DNA of 64,000 nt from Bradyrhizobium sp. WSM1743 (GCF_000473065.1 NZ_AXAZ01000044.1:1-64000); one strand, 5' to 3'. Positions 46,991 to 56,013 are shown, counted from the stretch's first letter. Notes: generated from the letters alone by a model not told the origin. Numbers and translations are program-made.

Positions 46991-47166
46991 GTCAGCTGCT
47001 TGAGCTTCTTCAGCGGATTGAGCTCGCTCGGCTTGTCCTGTTCGTCGCGCCCGCGCTCGGCTTGCGCCTTGCCGTCGTCGTGCAGATCCTGGTCGCCGAT
47101 GATCTCGCCGACGGCCTGCTTGGTCTTGCCGGCGATCCGCTGCTGAAGACCTTTGGTCTTGCCCAT
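46987..47166 (-). CDS. CsbD-family stress protein
   Basis: 59 aa, MGKTKGLQQRIAGKTKQAVG at the start, with DDGKAQAERGRDEQDKP in the middle: a typical CsbD-like sequence (AxGKxKxAxGxxxGDxxLxxxGKxxxxxG). CsbD proteins are general-stress proteins of unknown mechanism. It is the first gene of the oxidase transcript, 4 bp overlapping the DUF305 gene, an unusual neighbour for an oxidase. The 160 bp upstream contains GGAAC on the minus strand (47322-47318) but no matching CGTT. Confidence 0.85.
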   Translation of the reverse strand: MGKTKGLQQRIAGKTKQAVGEIIGDQDLHDDGKAQAERGRDEQDKPSELNPLKKLKQLT

Positions 47167-47330
47167 GAGCTGCCTCCGATATGTCCTGCCGCCGGGCCCA
47201 CGCCGCTACCCCGGCGCCTGAAGGGGGCGTGGGCGCCGGGGCTGCGGTCTTCCAAATTGCCTCCGGCGGCGGGGGGAGACGCCGGAAGCGTTGATGAGAC
47301 TCTTCGGGACGCGGATGGTTCCTCCTGACG

Positions 47331-48935
47331 TCACCGAGGTTCGAGCGCGATGATCACGCCTTCGTTGCCCCGGAGCAGGATGGAAGCATCCGGCAATGGC
47401 TCGGTCGGCCGGTCCAGCTGCGTCGACATCAAGAGGCGGCCGCGACCCTGCCAGTGCCATGTCCGTGGTTCAGCCGCGATATTGAGCGCGATCAGAATTG
47501 CGTTGCGGCTGTCCGTCCGCCTGTAGGCAAGGACATCGTTCAGTGAGCGCAGCGGCTCGTAAGTGCCCCGTCGCAGGCCGGCATGCTCGCGCCGCAGCGC
47601 CATCAGTGCACGAAACAGCGCCAGGATTGAACGTTCGTCGCGCTGCTGCCCGGCGATGTTGCCCGCGCCATTGGGTGGCTCCAGCGGTAGCCATGGACGG
47701 CCCGTGGTGAAGCCGCCGTCCGGGCTGTCATCCCATCGCATCGGTGCGCGTTCGGGATCGCGGCACAGGCCATATCCGGGCACGAGCTGCTCGAAGGGAT
47801 CGCTTACGCGATCGGGCGGGATCGGGACGCGCTTGCGGCCGATCTCGTCGCCCATGAAGAAGAACGGTGTCCCGCGCAGCGTCATCAGCAGCATCGCCAG
47901 CACGCGCATCTGCGCCTCGCCGATCTTGCTCGCAATGCGCTGCTTGTCGTGGCCGCCGATCACCCAGACCGGCCAGGCATATTCAGGAATGGCGTTGAGA
48001 TAGGCGTCGATCGTCCCCTGCAGCGACAGGGCGTCCCACTGCGAATCCAGCAGGGCGAAATTGAGCGGCAGATGCAGGCGCGGCCGGTCGTTTCCGTAGA
48101 AGTGGCCGATGCGGTCGGTCTTGCCCTGAACTTCGCCGCACAGCATCCGTTCCGGATAGGCGTCGATCACCTCCCGCATGAACTCGATGCAATCCATCGT
48201 CTCGGGCCGGTCGTCGGTAAACACCGGTGTCTGCCGTTGCGGCGGCGGCTTGCTCTTGGCGTGCGGGTTCGGCGGATTGTCGCGCAGGAGCTCGTCCTTG
48301 ATCAGGACCGCGCTGGCATCGACCCGAAAGCCGTCGACGCCGCGGTCGAGCCAGAACCGCATGGTGCCGGCGATCGCGGCGCGCACCCGCGGATTGCGCC
48401 AGTTGAGGTCGGGCTGCTCGACCAGAAAGGAATGATAGTAATATTGCCGCCGTGCCTCGCACCATTCCCAGGCGCTGCCGCCGAACCGGCTCAGCCAGTT
48501 GTTGGGCGGGCCGCCATTCTCGGCAGGATCGGTCCAGATGTACCAATCCGCCTTGGCGCTGTTGCGCGAGCTCGAGCTTTCGACGAACCATGCGTGATCG
48601 TTCGCGGTGTGATTGGGAACGAGATCGAGGATGAGCCGGATGCCTGCGGCGTGCAGCGCTTCGAGGAGGCGATCGAACTCCTCGAGGCTGCCGAAGGCGG
48701 GATCGACCGAGCAATAGTCGGAGATGTCGTAGCCGAGGTCGCGGAAGGGACTCTTGTAGATCGGCGTCAGCCACACCGCATCGACCCCGAGCCACTTCAG
48801 GTAATCGATGCGCGACATCAGTCCGGCGAGGTCGCCCTTGCCGTCGCCGTTCGAGTCCTGGAATGAGATCGGCGCGATCTCGTAGATGACGGCGGATTCC
48901 CACCACGCGGCTTCGTCACGGGACTCGCTCATCAC
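47331..48935 (-). CDS. GH13 alpha-glucosidase / alpha-amylase family enzyme
   Basis: 534 aa. GH13 conserved regions: DLVPNHTAND, nucleophile GVDGFRVDAS, acid/base GEVQG, and IGGHDKQRIASKIG for the last catalytic Asp. Opening segments WWESAVIYEIAPISFQDSNGDGKGDLAGL indicate the oligo-1,6-glucosidase/alpha-glucosidase/trehalose-synthase group. It lacks a signal peptide, so probably acts on intracellular maltose, trehalose-linked or glycogen-derived sugars. The start overlaps the preceding membrane-protein gene by 20 bp. Confidence 0.88.
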   Translation of the reverse strand: MMSESRDEAAWWESAVIYEIAPISFQDSNGDGKGDLAGLMSRIDYLKWLGVDAVWLTPIYKSPFRDLGYDISDYCSVDPAFGSLEEFDRLLEALHAAGIRLILDLVPNHTANDHAWFVESSSSRNSAKADWYIWTDPAENGGPPNNWLSRFGGSAWEWCEARRQYYYHSFLVEQPDLNWRNPRVRAAIAGTMRFWLDRGVDGFRVDASAVLIKDELLRDNPPNPHAKSKPPPQRQTPVFTDDRPETMDCIEFMREVIDAYPERMLCGEVQGKTDRIGHFYGNDRPRLHLPLNFALLDSQWDALSLQGTIDAYLNAIPEYAWPVWVIGGHDKQRIASKIGEAQMRVLAMLLMTLRGTPFFFMGDEIGRKRVPIPPDRVSDPFEQLVPGYGLCRDPERAPMRWDDSPDGGFTTGRPWLPLEPPNGAGNIAGQQRDERSILALFRALMALRREHAGLRRGTYEPLRSLNDVLAYRRTDSRNAILIALNIAAEPRTWHWQGRGRLLMSTQLDRPTEPLPDASILLRGNEGVIIALEPR

Positions 48936-49482
48936 CCTGCTTCACCTCGTTATGCCCAGCGTGCGCTGCGATCTGCCTTGCCGCGGTTCGGACGCTCTCG
49001 ATACCCTTGGGGAAACCACTGCGGTTCGGATAGAGCCTACGCCATGCGTTGCGCGGCGGTCGCCGCGGCTTGGTGTCCTGCGCGGCGCGGTAGTCGAGCA
49101 TGGCGATGCCGCCGACCATCAGCAGCGCCAGCGCGATGTTGCTCTTCTTGGGGTTGTCCGGCGTCAGCCCTGACAGCAGCGCGGCGGCGTCGAGGCCATC
49201 GCCGCCGACGCGGGCCCACAGGCCGGCGTTCTTGTCGACCGAGAGCGACATGATCCCGGCCAGGATCTCGCGCACGCCGAAGGTGCGGACCAGCGTCTCA
49301 GTGCCTTCCATGCCCAGCGTTTCCGTGACGCGTCTTGGCGCGAAAAGTTCGACGACGCCAAGACCGATGCTGAACCAGCCGAGCGCGCGCGCGAGCTGAT
49401 CCGCGGGCTGCTTCAGGCTCGGGCCGCCCTCGACGATCTTCGGATCGCCCTTGGTGCGGACGATGTTGGAAAAATGAAACAT
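48916..49482 (-). CDS. Small membrane protein of the ADH-amylase operon
   Basis: 188 aa. Hydrophobic segments include ARALGWFSIGLGVVELFAPRRV, VREILAGIMSLS and NIALALLMVGGIAMLDYRAA. It resembles the membrane-anchored N-terminal part of proteins labelled cyclase/dehydrase in rhizobia, but without their SRPBCC domain. The C-terminal 50 residues are basic. It lies 12 bp after the ADH gene and overlaps the amylase gene, so the three form one operon. Function unknown. Confidence 0.72.
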   Translation of the reverse strand: MFHFSNIVRTKGDPKIVEGGPSLKQPADQLARALGWFSIGLGVVELFAPRRVTETLGMEGTETLVRTFGVREILAGIMSLSVDKNAGLWARVGGDGLDAAALLSGLTPDNPKKSNIALALLMVGGIAMLDYRAAQDTKPRRPPRNAWRRLYPNRSGFPKGIESVRTAARQIAAHAGHNEVKQGDERVP

Positions 49483-49494
49483 AGGTCGGCTCCT

Positions 49495-50670
49495 TTAGGG
49501 CTTCAGCACGACCTTGACGCAGGAATCGCGCTTGTCGCGGAACACCTGGTACATCTCCGGGCCTTGGGCGAGCGGGACGGTGTGGGTGATGACGAAGGAC
49601 GGGTCGATCTCGCCCTCTTCGATGCGACGGAGCAGGTCGTCGGTCCAGCGATTGACGTGGGTCTGGCCGGTCCGCATCGTCAGGCTCTTGTTCATGAAGG
49701 CGCCCATCGGCATGCTGTCGGAGAGGCCGCTATAGACGCCCGCGACGGAGATGATGCCGCCGGGCCGGCAGACATAGATCATCTCGCGCAGCACGTGCGG
49801 CCGGTCGCTCTCCAGCATCACCATCTGCTTGGCGCGGTCGAGCACCGTGTCGGGCTGCGATGGCATGACGTGCGCTTCCATGCCGGCACAGTCGATGCAC
49901 TTTTCCGGTCCCTTGCCGTCGGTGAGCTCGTTCAGCCGCTCCACCACGCTCTCGGTCTCGAAGTTGATCGTGGTGGCGCCGCCGGCCTCCGCCATGCTGA
50001 GCCGCTCGGGCAGGCAGTCGATCGCGATCACCTGGTTGGCGCCGAGCAGGATGGCGCTGCGGATCGCCATCTGTCCGACCGGGCCACAGCCCCAGATCGC
50101 GACCGTGTCGGTCGGCTCGATGGCGCATTGCATGGCGGCCTGCCAGCCGGTCGGGAAGATATCGCTGAGGAACAGCAATTGCTCGTCGGGAATGCCAGGA
50201 GGCACCTTGATGTGGGTGGCATCGGCAAAGGGCACGCGGAGATATTCGGCTTGGCCGCCGGGATAGCCGCCGGTCAGATGCGTATAGCCGAACAGGCCGG
50301 CGCAGGAATGGCCGAATACCTTCTCTGCAAGGTGGCGCTTGCGGTTGGTCGTTTCACAGACCGAAAAATTCCCGCGCTTGCACTGGTCGCATTCGCCGCA
50401 AATGATCGTGAACGGCACGACGATGCGGTCGCCCTTCCTCAGCTTGCCGTCGACGTCCGAGCCGACCTCGACCACTTCGCCCATGGTCTCGTGGCCCATG
50501 ATGTCGCCGGGCAGCATGCCGGGAATGAAATTGTGAAAGAGATGAAGGTCGGAGCCGCAGATGGCGCAGCTCGTGACCTTGATGATGGCATCACGCGGAT
50601 CCTGGATCTCCGGGTCGGTGACGGTGTCGCACCTGATGTCCTCCTTGCCGTGCCAGACCAGCGCCTTCAT
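49495..50670 (-). CDS. Zinc-dependent alcohol dehydrogenase (MDR family)
   Basis: 391 aa from ATG 50670. Catalytic zinc ligands in SCAICGSDLH and GHETMGEV; structural zinc cysteines in CGECDQCKRGNFSVC; cofactor motif GCGPVGQMAIRS. Length and the segment FPTGWQAAMQ fit the glutathione-independent formaldehyde-dehydrogenase-like branch. First gene of a three-gene operon with a membrane protein and a GH13 enzyme. Confidence 0.88.
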   Translation of the reverse strand: MKALVWHGKEDIRCDTVTDPEIQDPRDAIIKVTSCAICGSDLHLFHNFIPGMLPGDIMGHETMGEVVEVGSDVDGKLRKGDRIVVPFTIICGECDQCKRGNFSVCETTNRKRHLAEKVFGHSCAGLFGYTHLTGGYPGGQAEYLRVPFADATHIKVPPGIPDEQLLFLSDIFPTGWQAAMQCAIEPTDTVAIWGCGPVGQMAIRSAILLGANQVIAIDCLPERLSMAEAGGATTINFETESVVERLNELTDGKGPEKCIDCAGMEAHVMPSQPDTVLDRAKQMVMLESDRPHVLREMIYVCRPGGIISVAGVYSGLSDSMPMGAFMNKSLTMRTGQTHVNRWTDDLLRRIEEGEIDPSFVITHTVPLAQGPEMYQVFRDKRDSCVKVVLKP

Positions 50671-50835
50671 CGTCCGTCCTCCCGATTGAACCACGTCGCA
50701 TCTAAGTCCAGGAATGAACGATGGTTGCTATCGCCGCGCATATTCTTCGCACTGCGCAAATAGGAACGAGGGAGCAGGGCGGCGATTGAGCGTCATCATC
50801 GCAATTCCAAGACTTCAAATCCAAGGATTTGCCGC

Positions 50836-51618
50836 ATGCCCGCCAATCAACTCGCCGTCGTGACAGGCGCCTCAACCGGTATCGGTCTGGAACTCGCCAG
50901 ATGCTGCGCCCAGGCAGGATTCAATCTCGTGATCGCCGCGGACGAGCCTCAGATCGAGCGAGCGGCCGTCGATCTGCGCCGGCTCGGCGGCAGCGTGGAG
51001 CCGGTCGAGGCCGATCTCGCCACCACCGAGGGTGTGGACAAGCTCTGCGCCGCGGTCGCCGACCGGCCGATCGATGCGCTGCTGGCCAATGCTGGTATCG
51101 GCCTCGGCAAAGCCTTCCTCGACCAGGACTTTGCCCGGGTGAAACACCTCATCGACACCAACATCACCGGCACGCTGTATCTGATCCACCGCGTCGGCAA
51201 TGAGATGCTCCGCCGCAATGCCGGTCGCATCCTGATCACCGGCTCGATCGCCGGCTTCATGCCGGGCAGTTTCCAGGCCGCCTACAACGCCAGCAAGGCG
51301 TTCCTGGATTCATTCTCGTTTGCGCTGCGCGAGGAGCTGCGCGACAGCGGCGTCACCGTGACCTGCCTGATGCCTGGTGCGACCGAGACGGAGTTCTTCC
51401 GCCGCGCGGACATGATGGACACCAAGGTCGGCACCGAGAACAAGGACGGTGCCTACGATGTCGCTAAGGCCGGCTTCGATGCAATGCTGCGCGGGGAGGC
51501 CGACATCGTCACCGGCCTGAAGAACAAGATCCAGGCCACGGTTGCGAGCGTCACGCCGAACGAGATGCTGGCCAAGCAGCATCGCAAGATGGCGGAGCCG
51601 GGTACCGCGAAGTCGTAG
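50836..51618 (+). CDS. Short-chain dehydrogenase/reductase
   Basis: 260 aa. Motifs: VTGASTGIGLELA, LANAGIGLGK, catalytic Ser in ITGSIAGFMPG and YNASK. It resembles the DltE/YqjQ-type SDRs found next to stress genes. Divergent from the ADH operon over 165 bp; GGAAC at 50767 is not followed by a -10 CGTT. Confidence 0.85.
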   Translation: MPANQLAVVTGASTGIGLELARCCAQAGFNLVIAADEPQIERAAVDLRRLGGSVEPVEADLATTEGVDKLCAAVADRPIDALLANAGIGLGKAFLDQDFARVKHLIDTNITGTLYLIHRVGNEMLRRNAGRILITGSIAGFMPGSFQAAYNASKAFLDSFSFALREELRDSGVTVTCLMPGATETEFFRRADMMDTKVGTENKDGAYDVAKAGFDAMLRGEADIVTGLKNKIQATVASVTPNEMLAKQHRKMAEPGTAKS

Positions 51619-51759
51619 AGCGACATCATCGCAATCATGCGGAGCAGCGCGAACCGTGTTGCGGAGCGACAACAAAGCGCGACCGCCGATTCACATAGCC
51701 TAATGCGCAGTGGCCCCGAAACCGTCAAATTGCGCGGGCTGAAACAAGAGGGGGTTGTG

Positions 51760-51855
51760 ATGGCGATGGATCGCATCGAACAGGCCTTTGTCGCGACTGC
51801 GGTCACGGGCTTTCTCGTGATGATGGTGGCAATCGTCTGGATGATGATGAGCTGA
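51760..51855 (+). CDS. 31-residue single-span membrane peptide
   Basis: MAMDRIEQAF is followed by a 20-residue hydrophobic helix ending MMMS. A strong purine-rich site (AAGAGGGGG) precedes the ATG by six bases. The gene lies between the SDR and the response regulator. No family recognised; tiny single-span peptides often modulate larger membrane partners. Confidence 0.55.
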   Translation: MAMDRIEQAFVATAVTGFLVMMVAIVWMMMS

Positions 51856-51874
51856 AACGGGGGAGCTTGCCGTC

Positions 51875-51955
51875 TTGCGCGTGGCGCTACCTTACGCTGC
51901 AATTATCCTGTGCCTGGCGGTGACCGCCTGGCTTGCTTTCGCGCATCTGTTCTGA
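51875..51955 (+). CDS. Possible 26-residue membrane peptide
   Basis: A frame opening at TTG 51875 encodes LRVALPYAAIILCLAVTAWL plus AFAHLF, almost entirely a membrane helix. It begins 19 bp after the 31-residue peptide gene and a GGGGGA lies 10 bp before the TTG. The TTG start and small size make this tentative; it could be the second member of a peptide pair. Confidence 0.35.
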   Translation: MRVALPYAAIILCLAVTAWLAFAHLF

Positions 51956-51967
51956 TCGAGGGTGGCT

Positions 51968-52372
51968 TTAATCTCTGGAATTGGCCATGAGCGCTGCGAG
52001 CTCTTGTGTCATGGACGCGAGATCGATCGGTTTTTCGAGCAGTGGAACGTCCCGGAATTCCGCAGCGATGCTGATCCTATCATACCCTGTGGTGAACACG
52101 AAAGGCACGTTGCGCGCCTTCAGTTCGCGGGCGATCGGATAGATCATCTCGCTGCGGATGTTCACGTCGAGCACGGCGGCATCCAGAGTGCCGCCTTCAT
52201 GCAGGAGCTTGAGTGCGCTTTCGAGGTCGCCGACGGGCCCCGCAATAGCGGCGCCGAGCTTGCGCAGCGCCTTGCTGATGTCATCGGCGAGAAAATATTC
52301 ATCCTCGACCACGAGAATGCGGCGCCCGGTGAACGAGGCGCGCGGATATGACGAGGCGCGCGAAGCCGTCAT
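51968..52372 (-). CDS. Single-domain response regulator
   Basis: 134 aa from ATG 52372. A receiver domain only: acidic pair in RILVVEDEYFLADDI, phospho-acceptor Asp in DAAVLDVNIR, Thr in FVFTTGYD, and Lys in LLEKPID. No output domain. Such stand-alone receivers partner HWE kinases in Rhizobiales, and one is encoded divergently next door. A full-consensus EcfG promoter lies 52 bp upstream. Confidence 0.87.
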   Translation of the reverse strand: MTASRASSYPRASFTGRRILVVEDEYFLADDISKALRKLGAAIAGPVGDLESALKLLHEGGTLDAAVLDVNIRSEMIYPIARELKARNVPFVFTTGYDRISIAAEFRDVPLLEKPIDLASMTQELAALMANSRD

Positions 52373-52423
52373 GTTGCCTCCAGCTCCAACGGCCCCTCGC
52401 AATCGGGGATCCCGTCAGGTGCA

Positions 52424-52448
52424 AACGAGGCGATATTAATCCAGTTCC
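52424..52448 (-). promoter_or_regulatory. EcfG promoter of the single-domain response regulator
   Basis: Minus strand: GGAAC (52448-52444), 16 bp, CGTT (52427-52424). Exact match to the EcfG consensus. Predicted start near 52417, giving a leader of roughly 45 nt. Read directly; activity inferred. Confidence 0.65.
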
Positions 52449-52653
52449 ATGCTTCAAGGTAGCATCATGACCGTCCATGGCTCGGCCGCAGCTCCGCGCC
52501 GCTGTGCAGGTGTGGCCAGCCTGCTGACCAGGCTTTTGCGGGCGGACCGATTGCCTCGCTTGCGACATTCCTCCCGTTGATCTCTTGGGATAATATCAAC
52601 TCCCGCAACTTGCAGTGCGCCTCCCGATCCTGCGAACGAGGGCTATCAGAGCC

Positions 52654-54483
52654 ATGAGCGAAGTCGGCGACCTGCCGGTCGATAGAGAGCGCCGGAGCAA
52701 GAACACCCCGCTGATCATCGGCGTCGGTGCCTCGCCAGGCGCGTTGGACAGTATCCAGCGCTTCTTCGCCAAGATGACGGTCGGAGCCGACCAGGTCATC
52801 GTGCTGGCGCTTCAGCATTATCAAGCCTTCGATGAGCCGCAGCTCCGGGAGGTCGTGGAGAATTCCAGCGGAGGCAAGGTTTCCGACGTTGGCGATGGCC
52901 ATATGATCGAGGGCGGCAAAATCTACCTGTGCCCGGCGGCGACGATCACCACGATCCACGGGGACCGGTTCGCGGTCCGAAAGGCGGGGCAGGCTGAGGG
53001 CGAACGCGGCACGATCGACAGCTTCATGGTGTCGCTCGCTGAGGAGCGGGCCGAGCAATCCATTGGCGTGATCCTCGCCGGTACAGGTGGTGACGGCATG
53101 TTCGGCGTGGCGGTGCTGAAGGAGCGCGGCGGTCTCACCATTGTCGAAGGGATCATGAGTCAGGATGAAGTCGGCCGTCTGGGTGAGAACGATACGCCCG
53201 CCGCCATTGCCGACTACGTGCTGCCGCCGGAGGAGATTCCCGCACAAATCCAGGTTCATGCCCGTCATCTGCGGTTCCTGGAAAGGGAGCTGCGCGCGAC
53301 GCGGGAGCGCCTTCACGCGACCGTCGAGGAGCTCGAGACCGCCAATGAGCAACTGAGATCCTCCAACGCGGACTACCAGGCGCTCAATGCGGAGTTGCGT
53401 TCGGCAAATGAGGAGCTCGAAGCCTCCCGCGAGGAGCTGCAGTCGGTCAACGAGGAACTGACCATGGTCAACGGCGAGTTGACCCACCGTGTCCAGGAAT
53501 TGACCCGGGTGACAAGTGATCTCAAGAATTTCCTGGAGAGCACGCAGATCGCCATAGTCTTCCTCGACACCGATTTGAAGCTGATGAATTTCTCGCCGAC
53601 GATCACGCAGGTCCTGCATCTCGCCGAAACCGACGTTGGCCGCCCCATTGCTGACATCAAGGCGCGCATCCCAATCGAGGAACTCCATCACGACGTCCGC
53701 CGCGTGCTGCGTACGCTCGCCAGCGTCGAGCGCGAGCTGAGCGCGTCTGACAGCGGCACCCGTTACATCGTGCGTATCCTGCCGTACCGCAGCATCGACA
53801 ATTTCATCGCGGGCGTCGTCATCACCTTCATTGACGTCACCGCGATCACTCGCGCCGAGGAGCGCCAGCGCCTGCTGCTGGCCGAGCTGCAGCACCGCGT
53901 CCGCAACACGCTCGGGGTGGTGCGGTCGATCGCCCGCCGCTCGGCGGAAACGAGCTCTACCGTGGAGGAATACGCGTCTCATCTCGACGGCCGTCTCAAC
54001 GCCTTTGCACGCACCCAGGCGCTGGTCACTCGCGATCCCGAAGGTGGCGTCGATCTCGAATATCTCGTGATCGAGGAGTTCCTTGCCTATAATGCCCGCG
54101 AAGGCGAGCAGATGCGGGTCTCCGGGCCGAAGGTGCGCTTCCAGCCCAAGGCGGCGGAAACATTCGCGCTCGCGATCCACGAGCTCGCGACCAATGCGCT
54201 CAAATATGGCGCCCTGAGCCAGCCGATCGGTCGCATCGAAGTGACCTGGCGCGTCGATGAGAGCGTCGAGCCGGCGGAGCTGGTGTTCGAATGGCGGGAG
54301 CGCGGCGGGCCGCCCGTGACCCCGCGGCCGCGAAAAGGATTTGGTGCCGAACTTCTGGAGCGTACGCTGGCGTTCGAGTTGAAGGGGCAAACCAAGATGA
54401 CATTCAACCCTGCCGGGCTGCACTGCACAATCAGCATTCCCCTCAGCAAGCGCACCTTCCATACACCCGTGGTGGCGGCCTGA
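52654..54483 (+). CDS. CheB - coiled-coil - PAS - HWE histidine kinase hybrid
   Basis: 609 aa, no membrane segment. Residues about 20-195 are a CheB-type methylesterase with Ser in GVGASPGALDS, His in ALQHYQAF and Asp in LAGTGGDGMFG. A long coiled coil follows (LHATVEELETANEQL, LNAELRSANEELEASREEL), then a PAS domain (TQIAIVFLDTDLKLMNFSP). The C-terminus is an HWE kinase: LAELQHRVRNTLGVV, IHELATNALKYGALS, FEWRERGGPPV, GFGAELL. The CheR methyltransferase domain that usually follows CheB in these hybrids is missing. Stop overlaps the next gene by one base. Confidence 0.87.
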   Translation: MSEVGDLPVDRERRSKNTPLIIGVGASPGALDSIQRFFAKMTVGADQVIVLALQHYQAFDEPQLREVVENSSGGKVSDVGDGHMIEGGKIYLCPAATITTIHGDRFAVRKAGQAEGERGTIDSFMVSLAEERAEQSIGVILAGTGGDGMFGVAVLKERGGLTIVEGIMSQDEVGRLGENDTPAAIADYVLPPEEIPAQIQVHARHLRFLERELRATRERLHATVEELETANEQLRSSNADYQALNAELRSANEELEASREELQSVNEELTMVNGELTHRVQELTRVTSDLKNFLESTQIAIVFLDTDLKLMNFSPTITQVLHLAETDVGRPIADIKARIPIEELHHDVRRVLRTLASVERELSASDSGTRYIVRILPYRSIDNFIAGVVITFIDVTAITRAEERQRLLLAELQHRVRNTLGVVRSIARRSAETSSTVEEYASHLDGRLNAFARTQALVTRDPEGGVDLEYLVIEEFLAYNAREGEQMRVSGPKVRFQPKAAETFALAIHELATNALKYGALSQPIGRIEVTWRVDESVEPAELVFEWRERGGPPVTPRPRKGFGAELLERTLAFELKGQTKMTFNPAGLHCTISIPLSKRTFHTPVVAA

Positions 54484-55241
54484 TGCCGTGGTCGACGGTC
54501 GATCGCAGCGCACTAGAGCCGGTCATTCGCCGGCTGAGCGCGCTGAGGCCGTTGTCGACCGAGGCCCGCGCATCGCTCGAATATGCCATGCTCGAAGGCC
54601 TTCAGCGTGTCGGACCGGGCGAGGACCTGATCTCCGAGGGCGATCCCGTCGACAGCGTCCGCGTCGTGCTGTCCGGCTGGCTCTGCCGCTACAAGACGCT
54701 CGAGGACGGGCGGCGCCAAATCGTCAATTTCATCTTCCCGGGCGAGAGTTGCGACGCCCATGCGTTCCTGCTCTCGGTGATGGATCATTCCATCGCGACG
54801 ATGACGCCGGTGGTCTACAGCGAGATCAAGCGCGCGCGCTTCGAGAGCCTGATGGCAGACGACCGTTCGCTCGCGGAGGCGTTCTGGTGCGAGACCCTCG
54901 TCAACATCGCCATCCAGCGCGAATGGGCGATCAATCTCGGTCGTCGCGTGGCGGTCGAGCGCGTGGCCCATCTGTTCTGCGAAACGTTCGAGCGGCTTCG
55001 CGCCGTGGGGATGGTCGACGGCAATTCCTGCGTCATGCCGGTAACGCAAATGGATCTCGCGGATGCCACGGGATTGTCCGTCGTTCACCTCAATCGGACT
55101 CTTCAGGAGCTGCGCGCGTCGGGGCTGATCATCCTGCGCGAGCGGATGCTGACCATCCCAGACCTCGATGCGCTCAAGAACGCAGCCCTATACTCGCCGA
55201 GCTATCTGCAACTCTATCGCAGGGCTGAAGCGGCGCGATGA
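54483..55241 (+). CDS. Crp/Fnr-family transcriptional regulator
   Basis: 252 aa. A cNMP-like barrel (LSGWLCRYKTLEDGRRQIVNFIFPGESCDAH) and a Crp HTH (PVTQMDLADATGLSVVHLNRTLQELRASGLI). No Fe-S cysteine set. The TGATG overlap with the kinase gene couples their translation, so kinase and regulator probably act in one circuit. Subfamily same as the regulator at 38155. Confidence 0.86.
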   Translation: MPWSTVDRSALEPVIRRLSALRPLSTEARASLEYAMLEGLQRVGPGEDLISEGDPVDSVRVVLSGWLCRYKTLEDGRRQIVNFIFPGESCDAHAFLLSVMDHSIATMTPVVYSEIKRARFESLMADDRSLAEAFWCETLVNIAIQREWAINLGRRVAVERVAHLFCETFERLRAVGMVDGNSCVMPVTQMDLADATGLSVVHLNRTLQELRASGLIILRERMLTIPDLDALKNAALYSPSYLQLYRRAEAAR

Positions 55242-55308
55242 AACCGGCCCTCCTTCGCCCGTGACGGGTCGTCGGTGGCACGCGGTCGCAGCAGGGCTGC
55301 TCTCGTGA

Positions 55309-55506
55309 TCATCGCGGTTCGCGACGTTGTTGCTCGCCTGGCGCATCATCACAATGTTCGCTTGGAAAAGGCTCGTGAGTTCGTCGGCCCAGAAACGTAT
55401 CCGGTGGGGAAAGCTCCAGAACTTTTCGTGCCTCACGAATGGCGTTGCGAACCTCCTCCACGTGGCTCTCGTCCAACTGCAATGGATAGTGGATTTGCTT
55501 CGCCAT
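55309..55506 (-). CDS. Small conserved rhizobial protein, function unknown
   Basis: 65 aa: MAKQIHYPLQLDESHVEEVR at the start and DTFLGRRTHEPFPSE near the end. The latter motif is one I associate with many small Bradyrhizobium proteins. No membrane segment or enzymatic motif. Convergent with the Crp/Fnr gene. Confidence 0.6.
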   Translation of the reverse strand: MAKQIHYPLQLDESHVEEVRNAIREARKVLELSPPDTFLGRRTHEPFPSEHCDDAPGEQQRREPR

Positions 55507-55800
55507 CAGGCGCCCCCCGGATCATGCAGGCGGGAGCACCGTTGGTCTCTCAGCCACCAGCGCCTACGGGCAGAGCCTCAGCCAGTGATGAAGCGACCAT
55601 ACATCCGCCGCAACGTTTGGGCCAGCGGAAACGGGGCGCCTGTCAATTCGGATTTCCGGCCACCGGCTTTTGGTTGAAGAACGTTCCACGAAGGTTGCGA
55701 ACGCTTGATCCAGGTTAGTCAGCGAGGCTTTTTGAGCGTTTGGTGCGATTTGAGTAACCTATGCAAGAGCGTGCTCATGGGCTTTGTTGCATCATGGCTC

Positions 55801-55983
55801 ATGGCTGACGCCCTGCTTGCCCGCGCTGCACGCGCTATTGAAGAGAGCCGCTCCCTCCGGGAGCAGCACAGAAAGGTTGCGGGTCACTACGGCGAAGCCG
55901 TGAAAGAGTTGCGCTTGGCCATCATGGACAGCGCCATGCTCCGCTCGGAGATCAAGGCGCGCCGGGACAACGAGGAACCGTAA
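55801..55983 (+). CDS. Small hypothetical helical protein
   Basis: 60 aa from ATG 55801 (MADALLARAARAIEESRSLR). It is highly charged and predicted almost wholly helical. The frame stays open to 55705, with another ATG at 55777. The start is uncertain because no clear ribosome site is visible. The 290 bp upstream, back to the preceding small gene, holds nothing I recognise. Confidence 0.5.
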   Translation: MADALLARAARAIEESRSLREQHRKVAGHYGEAVKELRLAIMDSAMLRSEIKARRDNEEP

Positions 55984-56013
55984 ACCCCGGTCTTTTCGCA
56001 GAAGCACCGCAAC

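Noticed and set aside
47298..47322. GGAAC upstream of csbD as an EcfG promoter
   Set aside because: The 16-17-bp position reads AGTC/GTCT, too far from CGTT, although a stress promoter would make sense there.
50767..50792. GGAAC upstream of the SDR gene as an EcfG promoter
   Set aside because: The expected -10 position reads GATT/ATTG; CGTC appears only after 23 bp.
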